From NCBI GenBank assembly GCA_036504155.1, contig DASXVQ010000025.1, positions 11,641-75,640 on the forward strand: a stretch of 64,000 nt of DNA, given 5' to 3'. The stretch is from JACRCT01 sp036504155. Its GTDB lineage: Bacteria; Myxococcota; Myxococcia; Myxococcales; UBA5297. The notes under the pieces were generated by a model. That model ran no database searches and had not been told where the DNA came from. It saw only the letters and a program-made list of their open reading frames with translations. Made by a program: the position numbers and the translations under genes. Shown here piece by piece: positions 26,035 through 35,287 of this stretch (position 1 is the stretch's first letter; each line of letters starts with the position of its first letter).

Positions 26035-26700
26035 CTACGGCTTCACCAGCTTGGGCAGCCCGCGCCGCGGACACAGCTCGAGCACCGGGCAAGCGAGGCA
26101 TTTCGGGGCGCGCGCGGTGCAGACCCGGCGGCCGTGCAGGACGAGCTGGTGGTGTCCGGGCTTCCAGAGCTCCCGCGGCAGCAGCGCGCGCAGGTCGCGC
26201 TCGATGTCGTCGGGCCGCTCCGCGCTCGACAGGCCCAGCCGGCCCGCGAGCCGCGCGACGTGGGTGTCCACCGGGAAGGCGTGCTCGGTCTCGGACAGGT
26301 GCATCGAGATGACGCCCGCCGACTTGTTGCCGATGCCCGGCAGCCGCGTGAGGGCCTCGCGCGAGGTCGGGACCGCTCCCCCGTGCTCCTCGACGATCGC
26401 CCTGCAGGCGAGGGCGATGGCCTTGGCCTTGTTGCGGTAGAGGCCGCAGGTCTTGATGTAGCGCTCGATCTCCTCGGGCGAGGCGCGCGCGAAGTCCGCC
26501 GCCGAGCGGAAGCGGGCGAAGAGCGCGGGGGTCACGAGGTTGACGCGGACGTCGGTGCACTGGGCCGAGAGCAGGACGGCGACCAGGAGCTCGAGCGGCG
26601 TGCCGAAGTCCAGCTCGGTCGCCGCCTCGGGGTACGTGGCCGCCAGGCGCTCGAAGACCTTCCTGGCGCGGGCCGCTCTCTGGGAGTGGGTCTCTCTCAA
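26035..26700 (-). CDS. nth: endonuclease III
   Basis: A 221-residue base-excision-repair glycosylase/AP lyase. The helix-hairpin-helix LPGIGNKSAGVI carries the catalytic Lys, FPVDTHVARLAGRLGL carries the catalytic Asp, and the C-terminal 4Fe-4S loop has the exact C-x6-C-x2-C-x5-C spacing (CTARAPKCLACPVLELC). The only start compatible with the full family N-terminus is a TTG at 26700 without a clear ribosome-binding site. It converges with the SGNH-like gene (3 nt apart) and is divergent from mglB. Confidence 0.96.
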   Translation of the reverse strand: MRETHSQRAARARKVFERLAATYPEAATELDFGTPLELLVAVLLSAQCTDVRVNLVTPALFARFRSAADFARASPEEIERYIKTCGLYRNKAKAIALACRAIVEEHGGAVPTSREALTRLPGIGNKSAGVISMHLSETEHAFPVDTHVARLAGRLGLSSAERPDDIERDLRALLPRELWKPGHHQLVLHGRRVCTARAPKCLACPVLELCPRRGLPKLVKP

Positions 26701-26947
26701 GTTGGCCCACGCTCGCCGCGGGACGGGAGGCTGTCAAGGGCCGCTCGGACGCCCATCCCCCGGCCAGGGGAGTCCTCGGCCGCACGGTCTCGTCAGGACG
26801 GAGAAAACGGGGAGAGGAGCGCCCTTGCGCGGCCTCCCACCGTCTGGTAGTTACTCACATCGCTGTCCAGAGAATCTAGGCGGGGAACGGCGCGCACCCG
26901 GCTTCTCGTGCGGGGCGGCTGTGCGATCTTAAGCGAGGCGAGTGCTG

Positions 26948-27427
26948 ATGAACCCGCAGATGGTGATGTACGAAGAGGAGTTCAATCAGATCACCGTCGT
27001 TTGTGAGCGCCTCAACAAGGACGCCAACGCGAAGGTCGTCTTCCTCGTCGACAAGAACGGTCAGCTGATCGCGGCCACGGGTGCGACCCAAGACCTGGAC
27101 ACGACCTCGCTGGCCTCGTTGACCGCCGGCAACATCGCGGCCACCGGCGGCCTCGCCAAGCTCATCGGCGAGCGCGAGTTCTCGATCCTCTTCCACGAAG
27201 GCGACAAGGACTGCATCTACATCAACATCGTCGCCGGACGGGTCATCCTGGTCCTGATCTTCGAGGACAAGAACCGCATCGGCCTGGTGCGCCTGCGCGC
27301 GCGCAAGGCGTGCGACGAGCTCACGAAGATCTTCGAGGGGCTGCTCAAGAAGGTCGAGGCGCCGGGGGCGGGCTCGCCCTTCGCCGAGATTACCGACTCA
27401 GACATCGACAACCTTTTCAGCGAGTAG
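26948..27427 (+). CDS. mglB: MglB, Roadblock/LC7 GTPase-activating protein for MglA
   Basis: A 159-residue protein, the same length as Myxococcus MglB and with its core segments: VMYEEEFNQI, CERLNKDANAKVVFLVDKNG, DTTSLASLTAGNIAATGGLAKLIGE, and the C-terminal tail GAGSPFAEI, DIDNLFSE. MglB dimers sit at the lagging pole and stimulate GTP hydrolysis by MglA, setting the polarity of motility. I chose ATG 26948 because it matches the family N-terminus and has GAGGCGAG upstream. mglA follows after 9 nt, giving the conserved mglBA order. Confidence 0.98.
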   Translation: MNPQMVMYEEEFNQITVVCERLNKDANAKVVFLVDKNGQLIAATGATQDLDTTSLASLTAGNIAATGGLAKLIGEREFSILFHEGDKDCIYINIVAGRVILVLIFEDKNRIGLVRLRARKACDELTKIFEGLLKKVEAPGAGSPFAEITDSDIDNLFSE

Positions 27428-27436
27428 GCACGCCCC

Positions 27437-28024
27437 ATGTCGTTCATCAACTACTCGTCACGCGAGATCAATTGCAAGATCGTGTACTACGGGCCTGGCC
27501 TGTGCGGTAAGACGACCAACCTCCAGTACGTCTACGCAAAGACCAACCCCGAGGCGAAGGGCAAGATGATCTCCCTCGCCACGGAGACCGAGCGCACGCT
27601 CTTCTTCGACTTCCTGCCGCTCTCGCTCGGCGAGATCCGCGGGTTCAAGACCCGGTTCCACCTGTACACGGTGCCCGGGCAGGTCTTCTACGACGCCTCC
27701 CGCAAGCTGATCCTCAAGGGCGTGGACGGCGTGGTCTTCGTCGCCGACAGCCAGATCGAGCGCATGGAGGCCAACATCGAGTCGATGGAGAACCTGCGCA
27801 TCAACCTGGCCGAGCAGGGCTACGACCTGAACAAGGTCCCGTTCGTCGTCCAGTACAACAAGCGCGACCTGCCCAACGTGGCCACGGTCGAGGAGCTGCG
27901 CCGGCTGCTCAACCCGCGCAACGTGCCCGAGTACCAGGCCGTCGCGCCGACCGGCGTGGGCGTCTTCGACACCCTCAAGAGCGTCGCCAAGCTGGTCCTG
28001 ACCGAGCTCAAGAAGGGCGGCTGA
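27437..28024 (+). CDS. mglA: MglA, Ras-like polarity GTPase
   Basis: A 195-residue small GTPase, the length of Myxococcus MglA. Motifs are G1 YGPGLCGKTTNLQYVY, switch I with LATETERTLFFDFLPL, G3 in its MglA-specific form LYTVPGQVFY (no DxxG), and G4 QYNKRDLP. In Myxococcus, MglA-GTP marks the leading pole, recruits the Agl-Glt gliding complex and type IV pilus regulators, and is switched off by MglB. It is directly followed by a hairpin and then by gliding-machine-like genes, an arrangement that supports a motility role here. Confidence 0.98.
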   Translation: MSFINYSSREINCKIVYYGPGLCGKTTNLQYVYAKTNPEAKGKMISLATETERTLFFDFLPLSLGEIRGFKTRFHLYTVPGQVFYDASRKLILKGVDGVVFVADSQIERMEANIESMENLRINLAEQGYDLNKVPFVVQYNKRDLPNVATVEELRRLLNPRNVPEYQAVAPTGVGVFDTLKSVAKLVLTELKKGG

Positions 28025-28054
28025 TCGCTTCGCGCCCCTCGTCGTTTCTTCGCC

Positions 28055-28090
28055 CGAGCCCCGCCGTGCCGAAAGGCGCTGCGGGGTTCG
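28055..28090 (+). terminator. hairpin after mglA
   Basis: CGAGCCCCGC pairs with GCGGGGTTCG (one G-U), with an inner GCC/GGC stem closing a GAAA loop, 31 nt after the mglA stop. There is no strong U-tract. Confidence 0.55.
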
Positions 28091-28112
28091 CCATTTCTGG
28101 CGGCCGGGGCGG

Positions 28113-28295
28113 TCAGGAGCGGGAGGGCGGCTCGCGCTCGAAGCCCCAGGCGCGATCCAAGAAGTCGTGGCCGGGTACATCTCTGGGCGGTCCCTGGCTG
28201 CCGGGAGCCCCGGACTGCTTGGAGGTCGAGAGGCTGGTCAACAGCCAGCCGATGCCCCGGACAACGAGCTCGCCAACGAAACGCGCTTTCGCCAT
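28113..28295 (-). CDS. possible small protein (60 residues), unknown
   Basis: A minus-strand open frame starting with MAKARFVGELVVRGIGWLL. GGAGGT sits 9 nt before the ATG and third positions are mostly G or C (roughly 80 percent by eye). The N-terminal 20 residues could form an amphipathic or weak membrane helix; the rest is charged and Pro-rich. I do not recognise it. It lies in an otherwise empty gap, so it could be real or chance. Confidence 0.35.
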   Translation of the reverse strand: MAKARFVGELVVRGIGWLLTSLSTSKQSGAPGSQGPPRDVPGHDFLDRAWGFEREPPSRS

Positions 28296-28441
28296 GTCCT
28301 GCCTACCTCCGACCAAGCCTGATCACGGCGCGGCGCACCGGCAACCAATCAGGGTCCGGGTGGGGCCGCCGCAAGTGCCTGCGCCGACGGGGGCCTCTTG
28401 GAAGTCCTCGAAAGCAGGGGACCTTTTGGGCGTTTCGCAAA

Positions 28442-28471
28442 TTGACAGTCAGTCTTGTCGGATGGTAGAAC
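28442..28471 (+). promoter_or_regulatory. sigma70-type promoter of the gliding-type operon
   Basis: A perfect -35 TTGACA (28442-28447) is followed after 18 nt by TAGAAC (28466-28471, four of six consensus bases). It is about 75 nt upstream of the TTG start at 28548 and is the only clear promoter between mglA and the six following genes. Confidence 0.65.
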
Positions 28472-28547
28472 ATCCCGATTCTTGGCGGCCTTTGCAGCAG
28501 GGGGAAGCTCGGCCAATGCAGCCCGAGACATTCCAAAGGACGCAACA

Positions 28548-29357
28548 TTGAAAGCCCAAGGTCTGACCCTATTCGCAGCCTTCGCTCTCCTGGCATGGGT
28601 GTCTCTCGCCCGGGCCGGTGAGACGCCCGCCTCCGCGCCGGCGAGCGCCACTCCTTCCTCGTCCACCCCTGCTCCCGCCGCGGCCGCGACTGCCGCGCCC
28701 GCGGCGCCGCAGACGACCGACGAGGAGTTCTCCATCCGCGTCAAGACGATGGAGGAGCAGGTCAACGACCTGAAGGAGAAGATCTTCCGGACCAAGGCCC
28801 GCCTGCTCCTGCTGCAGGAGTCGGTGCTCGGCGGCGGGTCCATCAGCCAGGGCGCGAAGGCGGTGCTCGTCCACCGCAACGAGATGGGCAGCTCCTTTTA
28901 CCTCGAGTCGGTCGCCTACGCGCTCGACGGCGCGCCGGTCTACACCAAGGTCGACGTCGAGGGCGACCTCGACAAGAAGGAGGAGTTCGAGATCTTCAAT
29001 GGCCGCATCGTCCCCGGCCAGCACCAAATCGCGGTCAAGCTCCAGTTCCGCGGCCACGGCTTCGGCATCTTCAGCTACCTCGAGGGCTACAAGTTCAAGG
29101 TGCAGTCCAGCTACACCTTCGACGCCGAGCCCGGGAAGATCACCACCGTCAAGGTCGTCGCCTACGAGAAGGGCGGCATCGCCACCGACCTGAAGGACCG
29201 GCCCTCCGTCCGCTACGACCTCGAGCGCTCCACCGACGCCGCCATGAAGAAGGAGAAGGGCGGCGAGGCGCGTGGCCCGGCCCCGGCCTCGGACAGCAAG
29301 GCCACGGACGCGAAGCCCTCCGACCCCAAGCCCGCCGCGGCGGCGGCCGACAAGTAG
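28548..29357 (+). CDS. exported coiled-coil protein, first gene of gliding-type operon
   Basis: A 269-residue protein. I choose TTG 28548 because it has AAAGGA 7 nt upstream, lies downstream of the promoter, and makes the N-terminus a clean signal peptide (KAQGLTLFAAFALLAWVSLA, then RAGE). An Ala/Pro-rich linker follows, then a short coiled coil (RVKTMEEQVNDLKEKIFRTKARLLLLQ), then a beta-rich domain (FYLESVAYALDGAPVYTKVD, PGQHQIAVKLQFRGHG) and a charged Ala/Pro/Lys tail. It is expected in the periplasm. I do not recognise a named family; in related genomes such proteins may carry misleading acetyltransferase names because of the Ala/Pro linker. It is 18 nt before the next TPR gene. Confidence 0.82.
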   Translation: MKAQGLTLFAAFALLAWVSLARAGETPASAPASATPSSSTPAPAAAATAAPAAPQTTDEEFSIRVKTMEEQVNDLKEKIFRTKARLLLLQESVLGGGSISQGAKAVLVHRNEMGSSFYLESVAYALDGAPVYTKVDVEGDLDKKEEFEIFNGRIVPGQHQIAVKLQFRGHGFGIFSYLEGYKFKVQSSYTFDAEPGKITTVKVVAYEKGGIATDLKDRPSVRYDLERSTDAAMKKEKGGEARGPAPASDSKATDAKPSDPKPAAAAADK

Positions 29358-29375
29358 AAGAAGGCCTCCGCGTCC

Positions 29376-31745
29376 ATGCGCCTCCTCCTCGCACCGCTCG
29401 CCCTCGCGCTCACGGTGCTGGCCTTGGCTGCCGGCACCGCGCTGGCCGCGGAGCCGGCGGCGAAGGCGAGCATCCCGGCGGAGACGGCGGAGGTCGAGCG
29501 CCTCAAGAAGGAGCTGGGGCAGATCGAAGGGCGCCTGCAGTTGGTGGAGCAGCAGTACACCTACAAGAACGAGCCCGGTGAGCAGGAGGCGCTCAAGCGC
29601 CGCTACTCCGACGCCGAGATCCAGTTCCTGCTCAACAACTACCAAGCGGCCTCGGTCCTCTTCTACGACCTGGTCGGCGGCGCCACCTTCCGCGGCATGC
29701 GCGAGTACCCCGGCGCGCTCTACATGCTCGCCGAGTCGCTCTACCAGCAGCAGAACTACCTGGGCGCGCGCCTGTACTTCCGCGAGCACATGAACCAGCG
29801 CGGCGACCGCTACCGCGACGCGCTGGGCCGCTACTTGGAGATCAGCGGGCGCATCAACGAGTTCACCGGCATCGACCAGTACATCGAGCAGGCCAAGGGC
29901 CCCAGCGGCGCGCTGCCGGCGGAGCTCGCCTACGTGTACGCCAAGTGGCTCTTCCGCCGCACCGACCTTCCCGAGAAGGAGCGAATCGCGCGGGCGCAGG
30001 CCGTCTTCGGGCTCGTCGCGGATGCCAGCGGCGCGTACGCCATGCAGGCCGCCTACTTCCTGGGCGTGCTGGCCGTGCAGCAGGGCGACATGGCCGCGGC
30101 TGCCGCCGCCTTCGAGCGCGTGCTCAAGTATCCGGCGAACAGCCCGCGCGAGAAGAAGACCCACGAGCAGGCAAACCTGTCGCTCGGCCGCGTCTACTTC
30201 GAGCAGGGCAAGTACACCGAGGCGATCGACCGCTACCAGGAGATCGACTACAACTCCGACAACTTCGTCGACGCGCTCTACGAGATCGCCTGGACCCACG
30301 TGCGGCGCGCCAAGGCGGGCGGGGCGGCGGAGTACGAGAAGGCGAACCAGGCCTGCGAGAAGCTGCTGCTGGCGGCCCCCGACTCGGTGCTCGCCCCCGA
30401 GGCCCGCATCCTCCAGGGGCACCTGCTGCTCAAGCTGGGCAAGTACCAGGAGGCCAACGAGAGCTACACCGCGGTCATCAACACGTACCTCGAGGTCTAC
30501 GACAACATCGACGGCCGCCTGAAGGCGCACCCCGACCCGGTCCTCTACTTCCAGCAGGTCATCGCCGAGTCGGGCAAGACCTTCGACATCTCCGCCTTCC
30601 TGCCCCCGGTCGCCGTCAAGTGGGCCACGACCAGCCGCGACGTCGCCGACGCGGTGCGCATGACCGGGGACATCGACTCCAGCAAGAAGGGCGTGGTCGA
30701 GTCCAACGAGGTCGCTGCCCGCCTGCTCGAGGTGCTCGACAAGCGCTCGCTCGAGGTCTTCCCCCAGTACCAGGAGGGCCTCAACCGCGCCGATGCCGTG
30801 GAGAGCGCGTTGGCGCAGGTCGAGAAGCAGCTGCTCGCGGTCGAGCAGCGGCTGGTCGGCGGCACCCGGCTGGGCGAGCTGCAGAAGGAGCTCGAGCAGG
30901 TCAAGGCCGAACGCGAGGGGCTGGACGCGCTCTTCCAGTCGCTGCCCAAGAGCGAGCAGGACCTCGAGGCCCGCAAGCTGCACATGAGCCAGGAGATCAC
31001 CCGGCTCGACCAGGAGGCGTACCGCCTCGGCCTGCAGGTCCAGAGCCTCTACGCCGTCCTCGCCGCGGTGGAGAAGTACCTCGCCGACACCCGCGACCAG
31101 CGCAAGCCCGACGCCCAGACCGACAAGGACGAGATCGAGCGCATGAAGAAGGAGCGCGAGATCGCCGACGGGCTGGGCGAGGAGCTGGGGCTGATGCAGA
31201 AGGCGATGCGCGACGAGAAGGCCAAGATGGGGCTGACCGGCACCGCCGACGCCACGCTGCGCGAGCGCTACGAGAAGGCGCTGCAGCACGAGAAGGAGCT
31301 CCTGGCGCGCCTGCGCACGGAGCTCCCCGACGAGTGCCGCACCGTGCTCAAGAGCGTCGACGAGGCGCGTGCCACCATCGCCGCGCTGCAGGGCCGGTCC
31401 GCTACCGCCAAGGGCACCATCCGCGACGCCGTCCGGCGCAAGGCCGACGTCATCCGCGAGAAGGTGCGCACCGAGACCGACCTGCTCAAGAGCTACGACG
31501 CCGAGGTCGCCCAGGTCGCGAGCAGCGCCCAGAACCTGGTCGGCTCCATCGCCTTCGAGAGCTTCAAGCGCGTGCGCCGGCAGTTCTACGACCTGGTGCT
31601 CAAGGCCGACGTGGGCCTGGTCGACGTGGCGTGGACGCGCAAGCAGGACAAGACCCTGCAGATCCAGAACCTCGCGAAGCAGAAGGATCGCGAGCTCAAG
31701 GGCCTGGACACCGAGTTCAAGGAGGTCCTCAAGGACGTGGAGTAG
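29376..31745 (+). CDS. exported TPR / coiled-coil protein
   Basis: A 789-residue protein with a signal peptide (LLLAPLALALTVLALAAGTALA). Tetratricopeptide helices follow over about 60-370 (YSDAEIQFLLNNYQAASVLF, LAESLYQQQNYLGARLYF, LSLGRVYFEQGKYTEAIDRY), then a long helical, coiled-coil C-terminal half (about 450-789, for example RLGELQKELEQVKAEREGL). It is probably a periplasmic scaffold. It lies second in the gliding-type operon, ahead of the GltD-like gene and 26 nt from it. No named Myxococcus counterpart can be assigned from sequence alone; its position and style suggest a component of the same envelope complex. Confidence 0.85.
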   Translation: MRLLLAPLALALTVLALAAGTALAAEPAAKASIPAETAEVERLKKELGQIEGRLQLVEQQYTYKNEPGEQEALKRRYSDAEIQFLLNNYQAASVLFYDLVGGATFRGMREYPGALYMLAESLYQQQNYLGARLYFREHMNQRGDRYRDALGRYLEISGRINEFTGIDQYIEQAKGPSGALPAELAYVYAKWLFRRTDLPEKERIARAQAVFGLVADASGAYAMQAAYFLGVLAVQQGDMAAAAAAFERVLKYPANSPREKKTHEQANLSLGRVYFEQGKYTEAIDRYQEIDYNSDNFVDALYEIAWTHVRRAKAGGAAEYEKANQACEKLLLAAPDSVLAPEARILQGHLLLKLGKYQEANESYTAVINTYLEVYDNIDGRLKAHPDPVLYFQQVIAESGKTFDISAFLPPVAVKWATTSRDVADAVRMTGDIDSSKKGVVESNEVAARLLEVLDKRSLEVFPQYQEGLNRADAVESALAQVEKQLLAVEQRLVGGTRLGELQKELEQVKAEREGLDALFQSLPKSEQDLEARKLHMSQEITRLDQEAYRLGLQVQSLYAVLAAVEKYLADTRDQRKPDAQTDKDEIERMKKEREIADGLGEELGLMQKAMRDEKAKMGLTGTADATLRERYEKALQHEKELLARLRTELPDECRTVLKSVDEARATIAALQGRSATAKGTIRDAVRRKADVIREKVRTETDLLKSYDAEVAQVASSAQNLVGSIAFESFKRVRRQFYDLVLKADVGLVDVAWTRKQDKTLQIQNLAKQKDRELKGLDTEFKEVLKDVE

Positions 31746-31771
31746 CAGCGCGTCCCCGAGTCTCTTCGCCA

Positions 31772-34700
31772 ATGCGACGCCCAACCGCCATCGCCTTCGC
31801 ACTCGCCGCCGCCCTCGCGCTCGCCGCCCCGGCGCGGGCGCAGGCGGCCGCGGCTGCGGTCGCCAAGGGCGACGCCAAGAAGGACGCGAAGAAGGGCGAG
31901 GAGGCGAAGGCGCCCGCCGCCGCCGCCGCCACCGGCGGCCCCCAGGTCAAGTCCGACGCCGAGCGTGCCGCCGACGAGAAGAAGGCGGCGGTGGTGCCCA
32001 GCGAGCGCCGCGAGCGCGGCCGCTTCGAAGGGATGGGCAAGACGCCCGACGAGGAGGCGGAGTACGCCGACCTGGCCGCCGCCGTTCGCGACTACGAGGA
32101 ACAGGCCAAGGAGTACCGCAAGGAGATCCAGCTCCTCATCGAGAAGAAGTACGAGGAGAAGCGCAAGGGGCTGGAGGCGAGCTACGAGAAGGCCATCAGC
32201 GACATCGAGGTGCTGGAGCGCAAGGAGCGCCTGGACGCCATCGCGATGTTCGAGGAGTTCCTGCAGCGCTACCCGGAAGAGCCCAAGTACACGCCCGACG
32301 TGATGTTCCGCTTGGCGGAGCTCTACTACGAGAAGACCAAGGACGACTACAACCTGGCGATGAAGGAGTACGAGGACCAGCTCAAGCTGGTCGAGGCGGG
32401 CAAGCTCGCCGCCGCGCCGCCCGAGCCCAAGCAGAGCTTCCAGCGCTCGGTGGAGCTCTACCAGACCCTCATCACCAAGTTCCCGGACTACCGGTTCAAC
32501 GACGCCTCGCGCTACCTGCTCGGCTTCTGCCTGGAGAAGCAGGGCGAGCTCGAGCAGAGCCGGGACACCTTCCGCCGCCTGATCGAGATGTACCCCACCT
32601 CGCGCTACGTCCCCGAGGCCTGGGTGCGGCTGGGCGAGTACTACTTCGACGCGGTGGGCGAGCCGCAGGCGCTGGAGAATGCGGCCGAGGCCTACGCCAA
32701 GGCGGCGACCTTCAAGGACCACCCGCTCTACGACAAGGCCATCTACAAGCTGGGATGGACCTACTACCGCATGGACAACTTCGACCGCGCGGTCGATGCG
32801 TTCGTGCAGCTCGTCGACTTCTACGACCAGCAGAGCAAGGAGAAGGGTGAAGAAGAGGCCGGCGGCGACCTGCGCACCGAGGCGCTGCAGTACATGGCCA
32901 TCTCCTTCGCGGACGAGAAGTGGGGCTCCATCGCCAAGGCCCAGGAGCTGTTCGGGCGCATCGGGCCGCGGCCGTGGGAGGCCGAGCTCTGGAAGCGCCT
33001 GGGCGACGTCTACTCGGACCAGACCAAGTGGGACGACGCCATCGCCGCCTTCAAGCAGAACCTGGCCAAGGACCCGACCAACCCGGGCGCTCCGCAGATC
33101 CAGGACAAGATCGTCAAGGCCTTCGAGCAGGGCAAGCGCGACTTCGAGGGCGCCTTCGGCGAGCGCGAGCTGCTGGTGAAGAACTACGCGCCGGGCTCGC
33201 CCTGGTACGAGAAGAACAAGTCCAACTCGGACGTGATCAAGGGCGCCCAGGAGCTGTCCGAGAAGAGCCTGTACTCGGCGGCGATCTACCACCACCAGCA
33301 GGCGCTGCAGCACGTGAAGAACGACAAGCTCGACCAGGCCAAGCGCGAGTTCGAGATCGCCGCGCGCGGCTACGACGACTACCTCAAGCGCTTCCCGCAC
33401 TCGAAGGTCGCCTACGAGCTCGAGTACTACCTGGCCGACTGCCTGTACTCCTCGCTGCAGTTCCTCTCCGCCGCCAAGCACTTCGAGGCGGTGCGCGACT
33501 CGACCGCCGACACGCGTTTCCTGGCGGACGCCGCCTACAACGCGGTGCTGGCGTACCAGAAGGAGATCGACTCGCAGCAGAAGGCGACCCCGCCGGTGCT
33601 CGAGACCAAGGCGGTCTTCACCTCCAAGGACTGGCCCGAGAGCAAGTCGGTGACCAAGCAGGAGCTGCCGGAGCTGTGGAAGAAGTTCGTCTCCGCCGGC
33701 GACGGCTTCATCAAGATGCAGCCCAAGCACGAGGGCGCCCCGAAGATCGCCTATCGCGCCGCCGAGGCCTTCTACGTCTACGAGGACTTCGAGGAGGCCC
33801 GCCGGCGCTTCGCCGCCATCGCCGAGAACCACCCGGGCAGCGAGTTCGCCAAGTTCGCCTCCAACCTCACCCTGGAGACCTTCCTCATCACCAAGGACTG
33901 GGTGGCGGTCACCAACTTCACCAACGAGCTGATCAAGCCGGGCAAGGACGGCAAGGCCAAGGTCGACCCGAAGTCGGACGCCGGCAAGATCCTCGGCGGC
34001 TTCGGCGACAACGCGATGTTCAAGCAGGCCGAGAAGCTGATGGCCGACAAGAAGTGGGACGAGGCCGGCAAGCTCTACGAGGACCTGGTCGACCGCAACA
34101 GGGACTACCAGTTCGCCGACAAGGCCCTCAACAACGCCGCGGTCTGCCGCGAGAACGCCCGCCGGTTCGAGTCGGCCCTCAAGCTCTACGAGCGCATCTA
34201 CACCGAGTACACGAAGTCCGACCTCGCCGACGTCGCGCTCTTCCGCGTGGCGGTCAACGCCGAGAACAGCTACGACCACGAGAAGGCCGTCGAGCGCTAC
34301 AAGAAGCTCGTCGACACCTACCCCAAGTCGAAGGATCGGCCGGCGGCGCTCAACAACCTGGCCCGCCTGCTGGAGGCGCTGCAGCGCTACCAGGACGCCG
34401 CCAAGCAGTTCACCCGGTTCGCCGAGCTGTACCCCACCGACGAGGACGCGCCGAAGAACCTCTACAAGGCGGCGACCATCTACGAAAAGATGAACGACTG
34501 CACCAAGGAGATCCAGTCGCTCAACGAGTTCATCCGCAAGTTCTCCAAGGACGCCAAGCAGTCGGAGCGCGTCGTCGACGCCTACAAGCGCATCGGCGAC
34601 TGCCAGCGCGGCCTCAAGAACGAGACCGGCGCCCGCGCCTCCTTCCTGACCGCGACGCAGGAGTACAAGAAGCGCGCGCTGACGGGCAAGGAGGAGGCCG

Positions 34701-35287
34701 CCTCCGCTGCCGCCGGCTACTCGCGCTTCCAGCTGGCCGAGATCGAGTACAAGAAGTGGGACGACATCAAGCTCACCGGCCGCGGCAAGGCGCTGGAGAA
34801 TGCGTTCAAGGCCAAGCTCACCGAGGCCAAGAAGCTGCAGGACAGCTATTCGGAGATCTACAACTTCAAGTCGGTCGAGTGGATCCTCGCGGCGTCCTAC
34901 AAGAAGGGCTTCGTGCTCGAGCGCTTCGCGACGACGCTGGTCGAGAGCCCCTGCCCGCAGGACATCAAGGCCGCCTACGGGGAAGAGGGCTGCGACATGT
35001 ACCGGGCGACCCTGGTCGAAAAGGTCACCGGCATGGAGGAGAAGGCCGTCGAGGCCTACCAGACCACCGCCAAGGAGTGCCGCGAGAAGCAGCTCGTCGA
35101 CAACGAGTGGTGCGACCGGACGCAGGAGTCGCTGGCGCGCCTGCGCTCGGACTTCAAGGTCCTCAAGAAGGCCCGCTCGGTCACCGTGCCGACGACCTTC
35201 TACCCGTCGTCGACCGTGGAGACCATCGAGGGGCCGGCCGTCAAGAAGCCCGCCAACGCGGGCAAGCTCGGCGAGGACAAGGATTGA
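31772..35287 (+). CDS. large periplasmic TPR protein, GltD/AgmU-like
   Basis: A 1171-residue exported protein with a signal peptide (TAIAFALAAALALAAPARAQA) and an Ala/Lys linker. More than ten TPR-like helical pairs are spread over about 150-1050 (VMFRLAELYYEKTKDDYNLA, ALQYMAISFADEKWGSIAKA, AALNNLARLLEALQRYQDAA). Length and layout fit GltD (AgmU) of the Myxococcus gliding machine or its sporulation paralogue NfsD, and the gene order D-E-F-G that follows supports this. GltD-type proteins are periplasmic and join the inner-membrane motor to outer-membrane components. Start ATG 31772 is chosen for the signal peptide. Its stop overlaps the next start (ATGA). Confidence 0.85.
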   Translation: MRRPTAIAFALAAALALAAPARAQAAAAAVAKGDAKKDAKKGEEAKAPAAAAATGGPQVKSDAERAADEKKAAVVPSERRERGRFEGMGKTPDEEAEYADLAAAVRDYEEQAKEYRKEIQLLIEKKYEEKRKGLEASYEKAISDIEVLERKERLDAIAMFEEFLQRYPEEPKYTPDVMFRLAELYYEKTKDDYNLAMKEYEDQLKLVEAGKLAAAPPEPKQSFQRSVELYQTLITKFPDYRFNDASRYLLGFCLEKQGELEQSRDTFRRLIEMYPTSRYVPEAWVRLGEYYFDAVGEPQALENAAEAYAKAATFKDHPLYDKAIYKLGWTYYRMDNFDRAVDAFVQLVDFYDQQSKEKGEEEAGGDLRTEALQYMAISFADEKWGSIAKAQELFGRIGPRPWEAELWKRLGDVYSDQTKWDDAIAAFKQNLAKDPTNPGAPQIQDKIVKAFEQGKRDFEGAFGERELLVKNYAPGSPWYEKNKSNSDVIKGAQELSEKSLYSAAIYHHQQALQHVKNDKLDQAKREFEIAARGYDDYLKRFPHSKVAYELEYYLADCLYSSLQFLSAAKHFEAVRDSTADTRFLADAAYNAVLAYQKEIDSQQKATPPVLETKAVFTSKDWPESKSVTKQELPELWKKFVSAGDGFIKMQPKHEGAPKIAYRAAEAFYVYEDFEEARRRFAAIAENHPGSEFAKFASNLTLETFLITKDWVAVTNFTNELIKPGKDGKAKVDPKSDAGKILGGFGDNAMFKQAEKLMADKKWDEAGKLYEDLVDRNRDYQFADKALNNAAVCRENARRFESALKLYERIYTEYTKSDLADVALFRVAVNAENSYDHEKAVERYKKLVDTYPKSKDRPAALNNLARLLEALQRYQDAAKQFTRFAELYPTDEDAPKNLYKAATIYEKMNDCTKEIQSLNEFIRKFSKDAKQSERVVDAYKRIGDCQRGLKNETGARASFLTATQEYKKRALTGKEEAASAAAGYSRFQLAEIEYKKWDDIKLTGRGKALENAFKAKLTEAKKLQDSYSEIYNFKSVEWILAASYKKGFVLERFATTLVESPCPQDIKAAYGEEGCDMYRATLVEKVTGMEEKAVEAYQTTAKECREKQLVDNEWCDRTQESLARLRSDFKVLKKARSVTVPTTFYPSSTVETIEGPAVKKPANAGKLGEDKD

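Larger units (their letters stand above)
28025..28547. other. intergenic region, 523 nt, between mglA and the gliding-type operon
   Basis: The region contains a terminator-like hairpin after mglA, a possible 60-residue minus-strand small gene and a good promoter (each entered separately). The rest has lower GC than neighbouring genes. An open plus-strand frame at 28066-28551 lacks a ribosome-binding site and coding character, and I do not regard it as a gene. Confidence 0.6.

Noticed and set aside
28066..28551. 161-residue plus-strand frame between mglA and the gliding-type operon
   Set aside because: It has no ribosome-binding site, it overlaps a hairpin and a good promoter, and its composition is unlike neighbouring genes.
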